DNA from: Leptolyngbya ohadii IS1
Lineage (GTDB): Bacteria; Cyanobacteriota; Cyanobacteriia; Elainellales; Elainellaceae
Reading direction: 5' to 3'
NCBI RefSeq assembly: GCF_002215035.1
Contig: NZ_NKFP01000007.1
Location: 186,001 to 250,000 of the forward strand
Length of the DNA: 64,000 nt
The notes beneath the pieces are model-generated. The model ran no database searches. It had not been told where the DNA came from and saw only the letters and a program-made list of their open reading frames with translations. Below are positions 27,791 to 37,517 of this stretch, piece by piece. The translations under genes were made by a program, and so were the position numbers. Numbering within the stretch: position 1 is the first letter of the stretch; every line of letters begins with the position of its first letter.

Positions 27791-29833
27791 TTAACCTCCC
27801 GATGTGTTTGCGGGTTGAGGCTGAGCAAAAACGTCTTTGTCTGACGGAGTTTCCGTTTTCGCAGGTCTGGTTCCTGGCATGATGTCAAAGTTTGGAGTGA
27901 ATTCAACTAGAATACTCTTGAGTTGCTCAAAGACGGCAGGATTCCCCTCCAGCTTGACCTTGCCTTCGCCGATCAACGCCGGAAATGTGTTTAACCCGGC
28001 CATAATCAATTCCAGGTCACTGCGGTTAATGGTAAGGGTGAGATCGGGGTTTTTCGCCTGGAATCCCTTAATGTTCGTTAGAGTGGAATTGCTCATTTCT
28101 ACCGCAAATTTCTCACCATTGTCAGGGGTGACTAAGTTAATGGTGAACGTCATCCCAGCCGCCTTCTGGCTATCCACCCGAATTGCGATGAAATCGAGCA
28201 GGAGTTCGGTGGACATGGCGCGAACCGTATCGGGAGTAACCGTCTTTGCTGTGACTCCCGTGGGGAAGCCATTCCGTAGCTCATAGGCGGCAGCCAGGAA
28301 ACTGTTCCGAACACTGGGGCTTTCTTTCTGGTAACCAATCTGTTCAAACACATCCGCCAGCAAATCTTTAGCCGTCTGATTCTGGGGTTCGGCATAGACC
28401 AGCTTGTTCAGGATTTCCATTGCTTCGCGGTATTTGCCCTGGTTGTACAGTTCTGTCCCTTTGGCAAGGATCTTCTCGGCACCGCCCATCATCTCAACAT
28501 AAAGCGGAGCCGATTCGCTCGGTGACAGTGGAATCAGGGTGGCTGGGTTAGCATCCCAGTAACCCAGGTAGCGGTTAATCACCGCCCGACTATTATGTTC
28601 TTCAGACCCGTGGTAACTGTGGGCTGCCCACTGTTGCTGTAAGCTCTCAGGCTGTTTGTAAACATTGTGGATCTCATTAATCGTTACCCCCTGATTCGCG
28701 TGGTGCAATACCTCGTTATGCAGGTGGGCATAGGTGTCCCGCTGTACTCGCATCACCTCTTGAATGCGATCGTTGCCCCAGCGAGGCCAGCTATGGGAAG
28801 CAAACATCACCTCCGCTTCCTGCCCAAACAAGTAAAGGGCTTCACTAATTTTTTTTGACCACTCCAGGGCATCCCGCACCAGTGCTCCCCGTAGTGTATA
28901 AATGTTGTGAATCGTGCCGCAGATGTTTTCCGCTGCCCAGAATGCTTTCCAGTCTGGGAAATAGGTGTTCATCTCGGCGGGTGCTTCAGTGCCGGGAGTG
29001 TTCTGAAACACCATGCGGACACCGTCGATCGTCAATTCTTCAACATCCTGATTGATGTAGCGGTTCGGTTCAATCAGTCCTGTGTTGCCTGCGGCAATAT
29101 TCTTGCCGATCGACTGATCGACATGACCAAAGGGACTGCGGGGCAACAGCAACCCGTACTGGAAGTAGCCGCGACGCACCATTGCCGTCCCCGAATATAC
29201 GTTCTCCGCGATCGCGTGTTCCATGAAGCTGACTGGGGCAATCACCTGCACCTTGCCGCTTTTCACATCCGCCTCATCAACGACACCACGCACTCCACCA
29301 AAATGATCCACATGGGAATGGGAATACACAACCGCCACTACCGGACGCGAACCCAGATGCTCATTCACCAGTTCCAGAGCGGCTTTTGCGGTTTCCTTAC
29401 AGGTCAATACATCGAACAAAATCCAGCCTGTATCGCTCTTGATGATCGTCATATTGGCGAGGTCAAACCCGCGCACCTGATAAATCTTATCGGGCAAGAC
29501 TTCATACAACCCGTAGGCCATGTTGAGAATTGCTTGACGCTGTAAGGAAGGATGAATGCTATCAAACACGCTGTCGAAGCCCCGCAACAGGAATTCATAG
29601 CTGCCCATATCCCAGGCAACATTGCCTGCATCTGCCATGATTTGCTTGTAGGGAGGAGCGGCAATAAAACCTCGCTGCGCTTCTTCAAAATCTCGCTGAT
29701 CCTGGAACGGTAAGCTCTTGCGTAAACCGTTCTGTAACTCAATCGTGAATGAAGAGGGCATCTTACCTTTCGGGTCAAAATGCTTATCCTTGATGGATTG
29801 GGAATCCGGAGTGGCTGCTTGTTGAATGCTCAT
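27791..29833 (-). CDS. Alkyl sulfatase, metallo-beta-lactamase type
   Basis: The protein (680 aa from ATG 29833) has the metallo-beta-lactamase Zn motif HSHVDHFGG in VVAVVYSHSHVDHFGGVRGV. It also has the downstream ASHSWPRWG motif, an alkylsulfatase dimerisation region (~380-520) and an SCP2-like C-terminal domain (~550-660). This is the SdsA1 architecture, which hydrolyses primary alkyl sulfates to alcohol and sulfate without a formylglycine residue. ATG 29833 has GGAGAAG 6 bp upstream; the frame extends to 29881 without a better site. No clear signal peptide was seen at the chosen start. It heads a minus-strand run ending in a SulP transporter, which fits the release and uptake of sulfate from detergent-like sulfate esters. 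Confidence 0.9.
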   Translation of the reverse strand: MSIQQAATPDSQSIKDKHFDPKGKMPSSFTIELQNGLRKSLPFQDQRDFEEAQRGFIAAPPYKQIMADAGNVAWDMGSYEFLLRGFDSVFDSIHPSLQRQAILNMAYGLYEVLPDKIYQVRGFDLANMTIIKSDTGWILFDVLTCKETAKAALELVNEHLGSRPVVAVVYSHSHVDHFGGVRGVVDEADVKSGKVQVIAPVSFMEHAIAENVYSGTAMVRRGYFQYGLLLPRSPFGHVDQSIGKNIAAGNTGLIEPNRYINQDVEELTIDGVRMVFQNTPGTEAPAEMNTYFPDWKAFWAAENICGTIHNIYTLRGALVRDALEWSKKISEALYLFGQEAEVMFASHSWPRWGNDRIQEVMRVQRDTYAHLHNEVLHHANQGVTINEIHNVYKQPESLQQQWAAHSYHGSEEHNSRAVINRYLGYWDANPATLIPLSPSESAPLYVEMMGGAEKILAKGTELYNQGKYREAMEILNKLVYAEPQNQTAKDLLADVFEQIGYQKESPSVRNSFLAAAYELRNGFPTGVTAKTVTPDTVRAMSTELLLDFIAIRVDSQKAAGMTFTINLVTPDNGEKFAVEMSNSTLTNIKGFQAKNPDLTLTINRSDLELIMAGLNTFPALIGEGKVKLEGNPAVFEQLKSILVEFTPNFDIMPGTRPAKTETPSDKDVFAQPQPANTSGG

Positions 29834-29917
29834 TGAAACTTCTCCAGAGAATGAAGGATTTGGCAGAAAATCGATCGTCACGCTTCAGGTGATCCGAACA
29901 ACTTATCTGTAACTGTG

Positions 29918-30418
29918 TTAGATAGTCTTTCCTGGATCGGGAAGAACGGACTGCTGCTTGACCTCCGAATCAGGGACGGAACGCTGCTCGATCTCCGGGT
30001 CAGGGAAGATGGAGCGCTGCTCAATCCAGTAGCCAATCGTCCAGATTGCGACAATGGTATCCACGACTAGAACTGGAAAATAGCCGTAGGTGCTTTTATT
30101 GGCGAACCCGCCGGAAACCACATACAGCAAGACCATCCAGCTTTTTTCCGCGAACGAGTAGAAGACGACCGGAGAACGCCAGGATTTCTGAAACGCAGCA
30201 ACCATCATCACCACGCCCATAAAGCCGACCATCACGCCCCAGTGATAATAGAAGAAGTAGTGCCCTTGATCGAAGTAGTTTGACGCAAAGTTTTCATCAT
30301 ACGGGAGTCCCAATAGATTTACGATTCCCCACACAGGCGCGATCGCGTAGATGAAGCAACAGGCTGTCGCCAATCCCATAACGAAGAGCATCTTTGATAG
30401 GTAGCGGGTAAAAAACAT
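29918..30418 (-). CDS. Four-segment membrane protein of unknown function
   Basis: A 166-residue protein (MFFTRYLSKMLFVMGLA) with four hydrophobic segments (~8-30, 50-75, 85-110, 118-135) and a Gln/Ser/Pro-rich cytoplasmic tail holding an imperfect repeat (SIFPDPEIEQRS, SVPDSEVKQQS). ATG 30418 has GAGGA upstream; the frame extends to 30451. I do not recognise the family. It lies between a secreted protein gene and the alkylsulfatase gene, all on the minus strand. Confidence 0.75.
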   Translation of the reverse strand: MFFTRYLSKMLFVMGLATACCFIYAIAPVWGIVNLLGLPYDENFASNYFDQGHYFFYYHWGVMVGFMGVVMMVAAFQKSWRSPVVFYSFAEKSWMVLLYVVSGGFANKSTYGYFPVLVVDTIVAIWTIGYWIEQRSIFPDPEIEQRSVPDSEVKQQSVLPDPGKTI

Positions 30419-30451
30419 ATGGGAATCCTCGTTGACTATTGCCTGAATCAA

Positions 30452-30946
30452 TTATTGGCAGGCTAGAACGGAAACCGAGTAAGCCGTATTGCGATCGCCT
30501 CGAACGTTCGTATTAATCTGGAAAGGTTGCCGATTGGTTGGGCTTTGCAGTTGAACGGTGTAGAGGTAAAACCGTTCTGCATTGAGATCGCGGGAAATAG
30601 GAGTGGATGAGGAGTTGTCAGAATACCGGAAATTAACCGCAACCCGGTAGCGGGCGTTATTTTCGGGCAGAAATTCAGCGATGTAGCTCGTGAAAGCGAT
30701 ACCGGACGGGACTGCAAAATCAACGTTCGCATTGGTATTGGCGGTGGCAATCTGTTTGCGAATTACAGCTTTACCAGTTGTCACTTCTCGCAGATAAACA
30801 CAGTTTCCCCTCGTTGTGGGAGTAGATGCAGGAGCGGGTGCGGGTGCAGGTGCGGGTGCCTGTGCTTGGGAGGTTTGGTTCAATGCTGGGATTAAGGCTA
30901 TAGCGGCGATCGTCAATCCTGCCAGCAGGGGTATCGGTTGTTTCAT
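30452..30946 (-). CDS. Small secreted protein with signal peptide
   Basis: A 164-residue protein with an N-terminal signal peptide (LLAGLTIAAIALIPALNQTSQAQA), an Ala-Pro repeat linker (APAPAPAPAPA) and a beta-rich domain containing two Cys (GNCVYLREV and VSVLACQ), which may form a disulfide. It is predicted to be periplasmic or exported. The promoter region carries the shared 11-bp direct repeats (31058-31086), so it belongs to the putative regulon with the sulfatase and channel genes. Function unknown. Confidence 0.8.
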   Translation of the reverse strand: MKQPIPLLAGLTIAAIALIPALNQTSQAQAPAPAPAPAPASTPTTRGNCVYLREVTTGKAVIRKQIATANTNANVDFAVPSGIAFTSYIAEFLPENNARYRVAVNFRYSDNSSSTPISRDLNAERFYLYTVQLQSPTNRQPFQINTNVRGDRNTAYSVSVLACQ

Positions 30947-31057
30947 TGTTCTTTACTCCAGTAATCAAGATTGAATTAGATTAGCTAAAAGCGATCGTGA
31001 AAGCCGGGATTGCAGCGATAAAACTGTGTTTACTTGTATTCTCCTGACTAATTTAAA

Positions 31058-31086
31058 TAGCAAAAAGTTATATGCAACTGATATGA
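31058..31086 (-). promoter_or_regulatory. 11-bp direct-repeat operator, upstream of secreted-protein gene
   Basis: On the minus strand, 7-mers TCATATC, GCATATA and TTTGCTA recur every 11 bp (31086-31080, 31075-31069, 31064-31058). The core reads CATATAACTTTTTGCTA, followed by a TTTAAAT -10-like stretch. It is 112 bp upstream of ATG 30946. Five other genes in the window have matching cores. Confidence 0.6.
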
Positions 31087-31126
31087 TGCTCCTGTTCATG
31101 AGTAGCCTTAGCAATTACTGTCAGCA

Positions 31127-32227
31127 TTAACAGGATGTCGGAAAATTAGGAATCGCATTTGTTTCAATTTGTTGATCAATTGCTTCCTGATAAATCGATG
31201 TGGAATGGCTCAGGCTCACACTGCCCTGGGCATAATCTAAAAACACCCATGCTTCTCCAAAGTGGCTGTACTGCTGCTCTCTCAAATTGGCAGGTGGAAC
31301 CATCGTCACCATATCTGCCATATTCAAAACTCGGTAGCTGTTTGGAGCGATCGTTTTCAGATATTCAACAAAAGCTTGATTGCCAACCCTGGGCGCACCG
31401 TAGGTATAGAGGCGAATCTGCTCTCTGAGTGTCGGATAGTGATAGGCGAGATCTGCTGCTGCCAGTGTTGCGAGTGCCCCTCCAAGACTGTGACCTGCAA
31501 TGAAACAGGGCAGTGATGGATTGAGCGTATTTGCCGCCTGCCGTACCTGTCTCGACAGCCGATTATACAATCGCAGAAAACCCGTATGGACGCGACCCTG
31601 CGCCCCTCGCAACCGCCCATAGTTACTCTGCCCCGACTGAAAGTTTGCCATCCACTCCTTCGGGTTTGATGTGCCGCGAAATAGAATAATATTGTGGGTT
31701 TCTGATGTCAGCACAAAGCCGATAAAGGCAAGGGTCGGGGGAATGGCTCGTCGCGTAAGCCGTCTACCGATCTGACCTAAATCGGGCAGTAGCGTGGTGG
31801 TTGCATCTAGCTCAACTCTAAAGGTTGCCGCCTGGGTATAGGGCTCCAGTTCACGCGGAAAGTCCTCCAGGGCGCGAATCGAACCATCGTATCTGCGATC
31901 GCGTTGTCCCTGGGCAAACTGTTCCATTCCCAAGCGGCTACAGCGAATTAATAGCCTTGATATATCTCGATCGTAGGGGATTAGGGGAGACGTAGACGAA
32001 TCAGACAGGTTATCAGGAGAACGATCAGAAGCTAAACGCTCCGAACCCAGGAGGGCATCTAATGTCTCGTCTGTGGCAATGATTTCGTCCGCAGCCATTT
32101 CGTCTGCAATGATTTCGTCAGAGGTCGGTGGGGAGGGCTGTGCTTGAACTGAGTGTGCGACTTGGCTACTTGCAATCCCTGCCGTCACACTTGCAAATAG
32201 GAATTTGCGGCGACTGATATTCTTCAT
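31127..32227 (-). CDS. Class-3 lipase with Tat-type signal
   Basis: The 366-residue protein starts at ATG 32227 (MKNISRRKFLFASVTAG), a twin-arginine signal with cleavage near VQA. A Lipase_3 domain follows (~150-350): NIILFRGTSNPKEWMANF, the nucleophile elbow CFIAGHSLGGALATLAA, YTYGAPRVG, and DMVTMVPP with a later His (YSHFGEAWVF). The region between signal and domain is acidic and Asp-Glu-rich. The open frame reaches into the IS copy 2 at 32266-32296, where the ATG is IS-encoded. The IS lies only 38 bp upstream of the true start and probably separated the gene from its native promoter. Exported folded lipases of this type act on triacylglycerols or glycolipids. Confidence 0.88.
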   Translation of the reverse strand: MKNISRRKFLFASVTAGIASSQVAHSVQAQPSPPTSDEIIADEMAADEIIATDETLDALLGSERLASDRSPDNLSDSSTSPLIPYDRDISRLLIRCSRLGMEQFAQGQRDRRYDGSIRALEDFPRELEPYTQAATFRVELDATTTLLPDLGQIGRRLTRRAIPPTLAFIGFVLTSETHNIILFRGTSNPKEWMANFQSGQSNYGRLRGAQGRVHTGFLRLYNRLSRQVRQAANTLNPSLPCFIAGHSLGGALATLAAADLAYHYPTLREQIRLYTYGAPRVGNQAFVEYLKTIAPNSYRVLNMADMVTMVPPANLREQQYSHFGEAWVFLDYAQGSVSLSHSTSIYQEAIDQQIETNAIPNFPTSC

Positions 32228-32265
32228 GTTTAGAAAGGAAAAGAGGCTCTCGATCTGTTTAGTAA

Positions 32266-33587
32266 GGGGCTTGCAAATAAATAGAATCCCAGTCATTCTA
32301 GGGAGTAGAGAGCAGGAAGTCCCTGCCTTTACTCAGGCTCTATCGCAAAGAAGATCCTCCAATTATGCTCAACGACACTATTAAAGCAACCTTCAAGGAT
32401 GCTGCTCAAAAGCTGACGGGGCATCGGAAGCGGGACTTCATGGCAAAAGTGGCTGAAGACTATTTTGAGGGGTCAGCCCGGAAAACCGAAACCGCTTTAG
32501 GTTGGAATCGAGATAGTGTCCAACTTGGATTGCATGAGCGGCGTAGTGGAATCCTCTGTGTCGATAACTATCGAGCGAGGGGACGGCACAAAAGCGAAGC
32601 GGTGCTGTCGAATTTGGAGCGTGATATTCGCAGCTTAGCCGATGGGCAAGCGCAAGCTGACCCGAAATTTCAATCCCCCTTTTTGTATGCCCGAATCAGC
32701 GCCAAAGCTGTCCGAGAAGCCTTGATTGCCCAGAAGGGCTACGATGAATCTGACTTGCCCTCTCGGCAAACGATTGGCGCAATTCTCAATCGTCTGGGAT
32801 ACCGCCTAAAAAAACACAAAAAGTCAAACCCCTAAAAAAGATTCCTCAAACGGATGCCATCTTTGACAACGTTGCTCAGGAAAATCAAATCTCTGATGCC
32901 AATCCCAAGTCCTTGAGATTGTCGATTGACAGTAAAGCCAAAGTCAAGATCGGGAATCTTTCACGCAATGGCAAAGCCCGGATATTAGAGGCGAAAAAAG
33001 CAGATGACCACGACAACCAATGGCAAGCAGTGTTAGTCCCGTTCGGCATTCTCAATTTGGATAACGACGAGTTGTCGATTTACCTGGGGCAGTCAGCCGA
33101 AACCAGTGATTTCATTGTCGATTGCTTAGATTGGTGGTGGCAAGACAATCAAGCTCTTTATCCCGATGTTGAAGAGTGGGTGATCAATTTAGATGGAGGT
33201 CCTGCCACTCGCAGTGACCGCACTCAGTTCATCAAACGCATGGTCGAATTGTCCAACACCATTGGTCTCACCATCCGGCTCATTTACTACCCACCGTATC
33301 ACAGCAAGTACAATGCCATCGAACGATGCTGGGCAGCGTTAGAACATTACTGGAATGGAGCCATATTAGATTCGGTAGAAGCCGCTGTTCAATGGGCAAC
33401 TCATATGAGTTGGAAAGCGATGGCTCCAGTGGTCTACTTAGTCGATGGCATCTATGAAAAGGGAATCAAGTTGCTGTCCGAGGAATTAGAACCCTATCTT
33501 CCCTTTTGGCAACGGTCTGAAACGCTACCCAAGTGGGATATCACCATTCTTCCTGCATGACCGGGGTGTTATTTAATCGCAAGCCCC
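32266..33587 (+). mobile_element. ISAzo13-type insertion sequence, copy 2
   Basis: Same 1322-bp element as copy 1 in the same orientation, with ends GGGGCTTGC and GCAAGCCCC and TAA on each side (32263-32265 and 33588-33590). The encoded proteins are identical to those of copy 1. It is inserted 38 bp upstream of the lipase start. The two direct copies are 28 kb apart and could recombine to delete the DNA between them. Confidence 0.92.
32365..33560 (+). CDS. ISAzo13-type DDE transposase made by -1 frameshift, copy 2
   Basis: Two frames (32365-32835 and the frame ending 33560) joined at the same A-AAA-AAA slippery heptamer (32808-32814) as in copy 1. Protein sequences match copy 1 exactly, so both copies should be equally active. 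See copy 1 for motifs. Confidence 0.88.
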
Positions 33588-33677
33588 TAACATTACTTTC
33601 TGAGAATTGGGTTTGTCCTTTTAAGATAATTTAGAAGTAAAAAGTGAATGAGTATCGCGATCGCAAAAACTACTTTT

Positions 33678-34427
33678 TTAAGTCTCTGTTGGTGTAATAC
33701 CTGACTTCTTGCGGTAATTGTCAATCAGAATATAGGCGCTAATCAGGAGTATCCACAGCGGAAATAGCATAAACACCCACCCCAATCGATTGATGCTGCC
33801 AATTCTCAAAAGCATGAGGGCTGCTAATCCATAGCCTAACAGCGCTATCCAGCTAGGAACGGCTCTACTCCGCAGGAAAAGGGTGCAAATAGAAATCATA
33901 AAAACGCCTGCCATCCGGATGCCGTAGGTATTTAGAATCACGCGGGTAACAACGCGCCCCAGATCGTGATAGGTCGATGCAACGATAGGATTAGAGGCTT
34001 CTTGGTTGAGTAACAAGAGGCTTCCAGCCGTTGCCGCAGAGGCAAAGAGCATGGCAAGAAATAGTAGCCCGCTGCCGAGAAAAACGGTGGCAAAAAACTG
34101 GTCTTCTCGCTCTCCTAACCGATCGCGCACCGCACCGATAAACCAGAGAAATGCAATTCCGGCGAAAGGAACGAGATTGAGAGCTAGGAGGGCATCTTTG
34201 TTCGCAATAAATGATCTCTCAACATCATCCGGATTGGACGCGATGCTGGTCAGAATCAGGACGATGCTGATCATGAGGAGAACGGAAAACATAATTCCGG
34301 CGATCGCAGCCGCTTTAGGTGCTTTCAAACGTTCGCGAAGGCTCAAAGGTTCTGTCGGTTGCACTGTATCCTCCCTGTTGCCTGTATCACCTGTATAAAC
34401 ATCCTCAGAAGCGGAATACCATGCCAA
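33678..34427 (-). CDS. Multi-pass membrane protein of unknown function
   Basis: A 249-residue protein with a polar N-terminus and about six hydrophobic segments (~42-65, 85-100, 112-135, 170-185, 193-208, 215-238). It ends in a basic tail (IDNYRKKSGIT). I do not recognise the family beyond a general resemblance to small bacterial membrane proteins. It overlaps the upstream outer-membrane protein gene by 23 bp, so it is translated from the same transcript. Its promoter is therefore upstream of 35763. Confidence 0.78.
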   Translation of the reverse strand: MAWYSASEDVYTGDTGNREDTVQPTEPLSLRERLKAPKAAAIAGIMFSVLLMISIVLILTSIASNPDDVERSFIANKDALLALNLVPFAGIAFLWFIGAVRDRLGEREDQFFATVFLGSGLLFLAMLFASAATAGSLLLLNQEASNPIVASTYHDLGRVVTRVILNTYGIRMAGVFMISICTLFLRSRAVPSWIALLGYGLAALMLLRIGSINRLGWVFMLFPLWILLISAYILIDNYRKKSGITPTET

Positions 34428-35763
34428 GATAAGGTCCGTGCAGCAGCAGATTCGCCCCTAGCTCTTCTCCTCGCACATCGGCAGTGTATTGCAAAGTCGA
34501 AAGGCGATAAGCCAGCAGCAGTGAAGTGTCGCCCGCAAACAGCCAATCGATGCCAGCCGTAAATGAGGTGGCGAACAGCGTTCCGCCAATGCCAAAACCC
34601 GCAACGTCTCCTCTCACCCATCCCGCTAACGTTGGAGAAACATTCCACCGGATGCGTCCGCTGGCTAATGGAGTGATGAGTGTTGTACTGCTTTGCAAAT
34701 TGCGATCGCCCCCTAGATTGGTACTGATATTGATCTCCTGCTCAAAGGCATAAATTCGTATCCCCAGAATGGCATCAAACACCAGCTCACCCATTTCAAA
34801 CTCGGTTGCCGCACTGGATACGTCCGTTCCATAGCGATAGCCAACGCCCAGATCAAATTGTCCATATTGCACATTGATCTCGGTGTCGATTCGAGAAGGA
34901 AGAATATTACAAAGACAGTTGGGAATTGATAAATCGCTTGAGCGCTCCTGCCCCAAATCAAAGTATGCCGCATCAAAGATCAAGCCCAGGCTGCCTCTCC
35001 AGGCTTCTACCCGTCCTGCTAACGCAAAGTTTAATGGCTCCAGAACGTCGCTCAATCCTAAGTTGAGATCTGACCTGAAATTCCTCACCGTGACACGACC
35101 ATTGACGCTGAATGGAACAAAAACATTTGGGGTGACGCTAAATCGCCAGCGAGGTGATGCAGAGGGTTCTGCCGCTTCCGGAGGAGGTTGGGGTGCTTCT
35201 GGTTCAGGAATTGGTTCAGCCTGGGCAATCTGCCAATGCTCGGATTCCGGTTCAGACCTGCTTTGCGCTAGCTCGGATAGGGCGATCGGGCTAAATACAA
35301 CTTGCGGTTCGATGGAAAAGCTTGTAGGAGCAGGGTCTTCAGTAAAGGCTGACGTATCAGCTTGTATAAATTGGCTCTGGTTTGAATTCTCAGCACTTAA
35401 ATTCTCAGCCAGGGTTGAGGTAGGCTGTTCTAATTCTGATGCTAATCCTGACGCTAATTCCGATGGAGAGGGCACAGCATTGGATACAACATTAGGCACA
35501 ACTGGCGTATTCGGATGGTCTTCGATCGCGCCATCTTCTATTAAGCTATCTATGCTAGAAGATTGTAAGGTTTGCTCTGATGCGATCGCCTCATCTGCCG
35601 TTTCAAAAGTCACATTTCCAAGTCGATCGTCGTCTACTGTGGATTGATGAGATTTGATCTGCGAGGGAACCTCAGCCGCATATCCTGAAAATGCTGTTAT
35701 TCCAGTCAGACTTACGGCGATCGGAATAACCTGTAGGAAAGACAAAACTCGCTGCATTCGCAT
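34405..35763 (-). CDS. Predicted outer-membrane beta-barrel protein
   Basis: A 452-residue protein with an N-terminal signal (VLSFLQVIPIAVSLTGITAFSGYAAE) and a long Ser/Glu/Pro-rich low-complexity linker (~30-200). It ends in a C-terminal domain of alternating hydrophobic strands ending in GMVFRF, the terminal Phe typical of outer-membrane barrels. Strand-rich segments include ARVEAWRGSLGLIFDAAYFDLG and GQFDLGVGYRYG. The substrate is unknown. It is cotranscribed with the membrane protein at 33678-34427 (23-bp overlap), which suggests a linked envelope function. Start ATG 35763 or the ATG two codons later are both possible. Confidence 0.82.
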   Translation of the reverse strand: MRMQRVLSFLQVIPIAVSLTGITAFSGYAAEVPSQIKSHQSTVDDDRLGNVTFETADEAIASEQTLQSSSIDSLIEDGAIEDHPNTPVVPNVVSNAVPSPSELASGLASELEQPTSTLAENLSAENSNQSQFIQADTSAFTEDPAPTSFSIEPQVVFSPIALSELAQSRSEPESEHWQIAQAEPIPEPEAPQPPPEAAEPSASPRWRFSVTPNVFVPFSVNGRVTVRNFRSDLNLGLSDVLEPLNFALAGRVEAWRGSLGLIFDAAYFDLGQERSSDLSIPNCLCNILPSRIDTEINVQYGQFDLGVGYRYGTDVSSAATEFEMGELVFDAILGIRIYAFEQEINISTNLGGDRNLQSSTTLITPLASGRIRWNVSPTLAGWVRGDVAGFGIGGTLFATSFTAGIDWLFAGDTSLLLAYRLSTLQYTADVRGEELGANLLLHGPYLGMVFRF

Positions 35764-35773
35764 ACCCAGTTCC

Positions 35774-37300
35774 TCACCCTCGTCTTGTGGTCAAAAGCTC
35801 TTTTAGCCCAGGCAATCCAGCCAGTTCCGCTTGAACGGCATTAAGAATGGCTGAACCCCGTTCCTGAATCCCAAAATTGGGGAGGACACTTTTCAGACGA
35901 TCGCCAATGAAATCGCTGGAGCTAATTGAGCTTGCCTGAACCCCTTCGAGAATCGCGATCGGTTTACCTGTAGTGGAAACCGCAATTACGGTATCTCTGC
36001 CCTGCTGCCGAATGTCTAAATCCCTAAAGCGAGTTTGATTGGGAATCAGCAAAAGATCACCGTTGGTATCAAAGTCCTGAATCGTATTGATGCTGCGCTG
36101 CGTTCGGAGCGAGAAGATGTCGCAGCCGCTTCCGCCATTCAGCAGATTATCGCCCAGTCCGCCGCTCAAGAAATCGATGCCGTTGCCCCCGATCAGCGTG
36201 TCGTTTCCCGCCTGACCAAAAAGCAAATCGCGCCCTGCTCCACCCTGAAGAAGGTCGTTGCCAAAACCACCTAACAGCAAATCGCTGCCTTCCAGTCCTC
36301 GGAGGCTATCTGCGCCTGCTCCACCCAGAAGCGAGTCATCACCCCGGTTCCCTTCCAGCGTGTCCTGACCCGATCGCCCCTCAAGCAAGTCATTTCCGGC
36401 ATAGCCCACTAGCCGATCGCTAAAGAGAGTGCCAATCCGGTTAATGCTTTGGGTAATGCCAGTCACGACATCCTGCCGCAGCGTCCCCGCAAAAATGGTG
36501 TGTCCTTGGGTCGTTGGATGGGTCTGATCCCAGAAGAAAAACTGGTTCGGATCTGCTGCTGGATTGGCAGGAACAAGACCCTGAAGATAGGCTGCGGTCA
36601 CATTTGAGAAACCGAAAGCAGACGGATTTTGAGCAATCTCCTCACCGATCGGAAATAAATTGCTCAGAACGATGTTGAGATTCGCATTGCGTTCTAGCGG
36701 CGTGAGTGCTGATTCGAGCTGCTGGTTAAAGCGAAGCGTCAGGGTGGTCAGCGCATCGAGTTGTCCTGCCTGAAGACTGAGGGGGGTGCGTCCCAGGTTA
36801 GGGTTTTGCACCACGACAATGTTCCTGGCTCCCAGATTTGCCAAAGTGGCGACAGCCGTTTTGATATTTCCCACTGCCTGACTAATAGCTGAAGCGGGGT
36901 CAGTCGGTAGACTCAGAAAATCATCTCCGCCTGCCCAAACGAAATACAGCGCCTTTGAATTTGCCCCTTGTGCGCCGACGGTACTGGCAAATCGATCGAT
37001 TTGATCCAGCAAGCCACCGAATTTCAGGTCATTCGTATCGCCGATATTGTCCCGTCCAGTTTTGGCACCGCCGATGGCAAAATTTGTTTCAGGAGTCAGG
37101 GTTAGTCCCAGCCGATTCGCCAGCGTTTCAACCGCAACGGCTCCGTTGGAAAAGCGTCCATTAAAGTAGGGAGGACTGGGGGGGAAGCGACCGCCAGTCG
37201 CTCTAAAGATATTCCCGGTATCAGAAAGACTGTCCCCAAAGGCAATAATCTGGGCATCCGCTGCCGTGACTCTGGTTCGATCGTTTTTAGCTGTGTTCAT
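35774..37300 (-). CDS. GDSL-type esterase with RTX calcium-binding repeats
   Basis: A 508-residue protein. Residues ~15-280 form an SGNH/GDSL hydrolase: block I FGDSLSDTGN with the Ser nucleophile, a Gly block NFAIGGAKTG, an Asn/Asp block YFVWAGGDDF and block V DQTHPTTQGH with Asp and His. Residues ~290-400 hold RTX nonapeptide repeats (GxGxDxLxG type, for example GNDLLQGGAGRDLLFG). A C-terminal region of the kind used for type I secretion follows. There is no N-terminal signal, consistent with type I export. It is likely an extracellular esterase or lipase needing Ca. Its promoter region has the strongest copy of the 11-bp direct-repeat operator. Confidence 0.9.
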   Translation of the reverse strand: MNTAKNDRTRVTAADAQIIAFGDSLSDTGNIFRATGGRFPPSPPYFNGRFSNGAVAVETLANRLGLTLTPETNFAIGGAKTGRDNIGDTNDLKFGGLLDQIDRFASTVGAQGANSKALYFVWAGGDDFLSLPTDPASAISQAVGNIKTAVATLANLGARNIVVVQNPNLGRTPLSLQAGQLDALTTLTLRFNQQLESALTPLERNANLNIVLSNLFPIGEEIAQNPSAFGFSNVTAAYLQGLVPANPAADPNQFFFWDQTHPTTQGHTIFAGTLRQDVVTGITQSINRIGTLFSDRLVGYAGNDLLEGRSGQDTLEGNRGDDSLLGGAGADSLRGLEGSDLLLGGFGNDLLQGGAGRDLLFGQAGNDTLIGGNGIDFLSGGLGDNLLNGGSGCDIFSLRTQRSINTIQDFDTNGDLLLIPNQTRFRDLDIRQQGRDTVIAVSTTGKPIAILEGVQASSISSSDFIGDRLKSVLPNFGIQERGSAILNAVQAELAGLPGLKELLTTRRG

Positions 37301-37460
37301 CTATTAAAAATTAAGCGCAATTCTGATCCCGCAACGCGATTTTTATGCACTCTGTCGATCTTGTGGCAGCAAGTGTAAACCAGGACACCCAATCCATTCG
37401 CGCCTGTGTCAACGTCGTGTAAAGCTACTATTTCAGGCGCGATCGCACTATTCTTATAAT

Positions 37461-37511
37461 GCTAAAAAGCTATATGAAAGTTATACGTCAGCTATATGAA
37501 AGCTGTAAGTC
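37461..37511 (-). promoter_or_regulatory. 11-bp direct-repeat operator, upstream of GDSL-RTX gene
   Basis: On the minus strand five 7-mers recur every 11 bp: GACTTAC, TTCATAT, GACGTAT, TTCATAT, TTTTAGC. The last part gives the core CATATAGCTTTTTAGCA, followed by TATAAG as a -10. This is the longest and cleanest site of the group, about 160 bp upstream of ATG 37300. Confidence 0.7.
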
Positions 37512-37517
37512 GATCGC

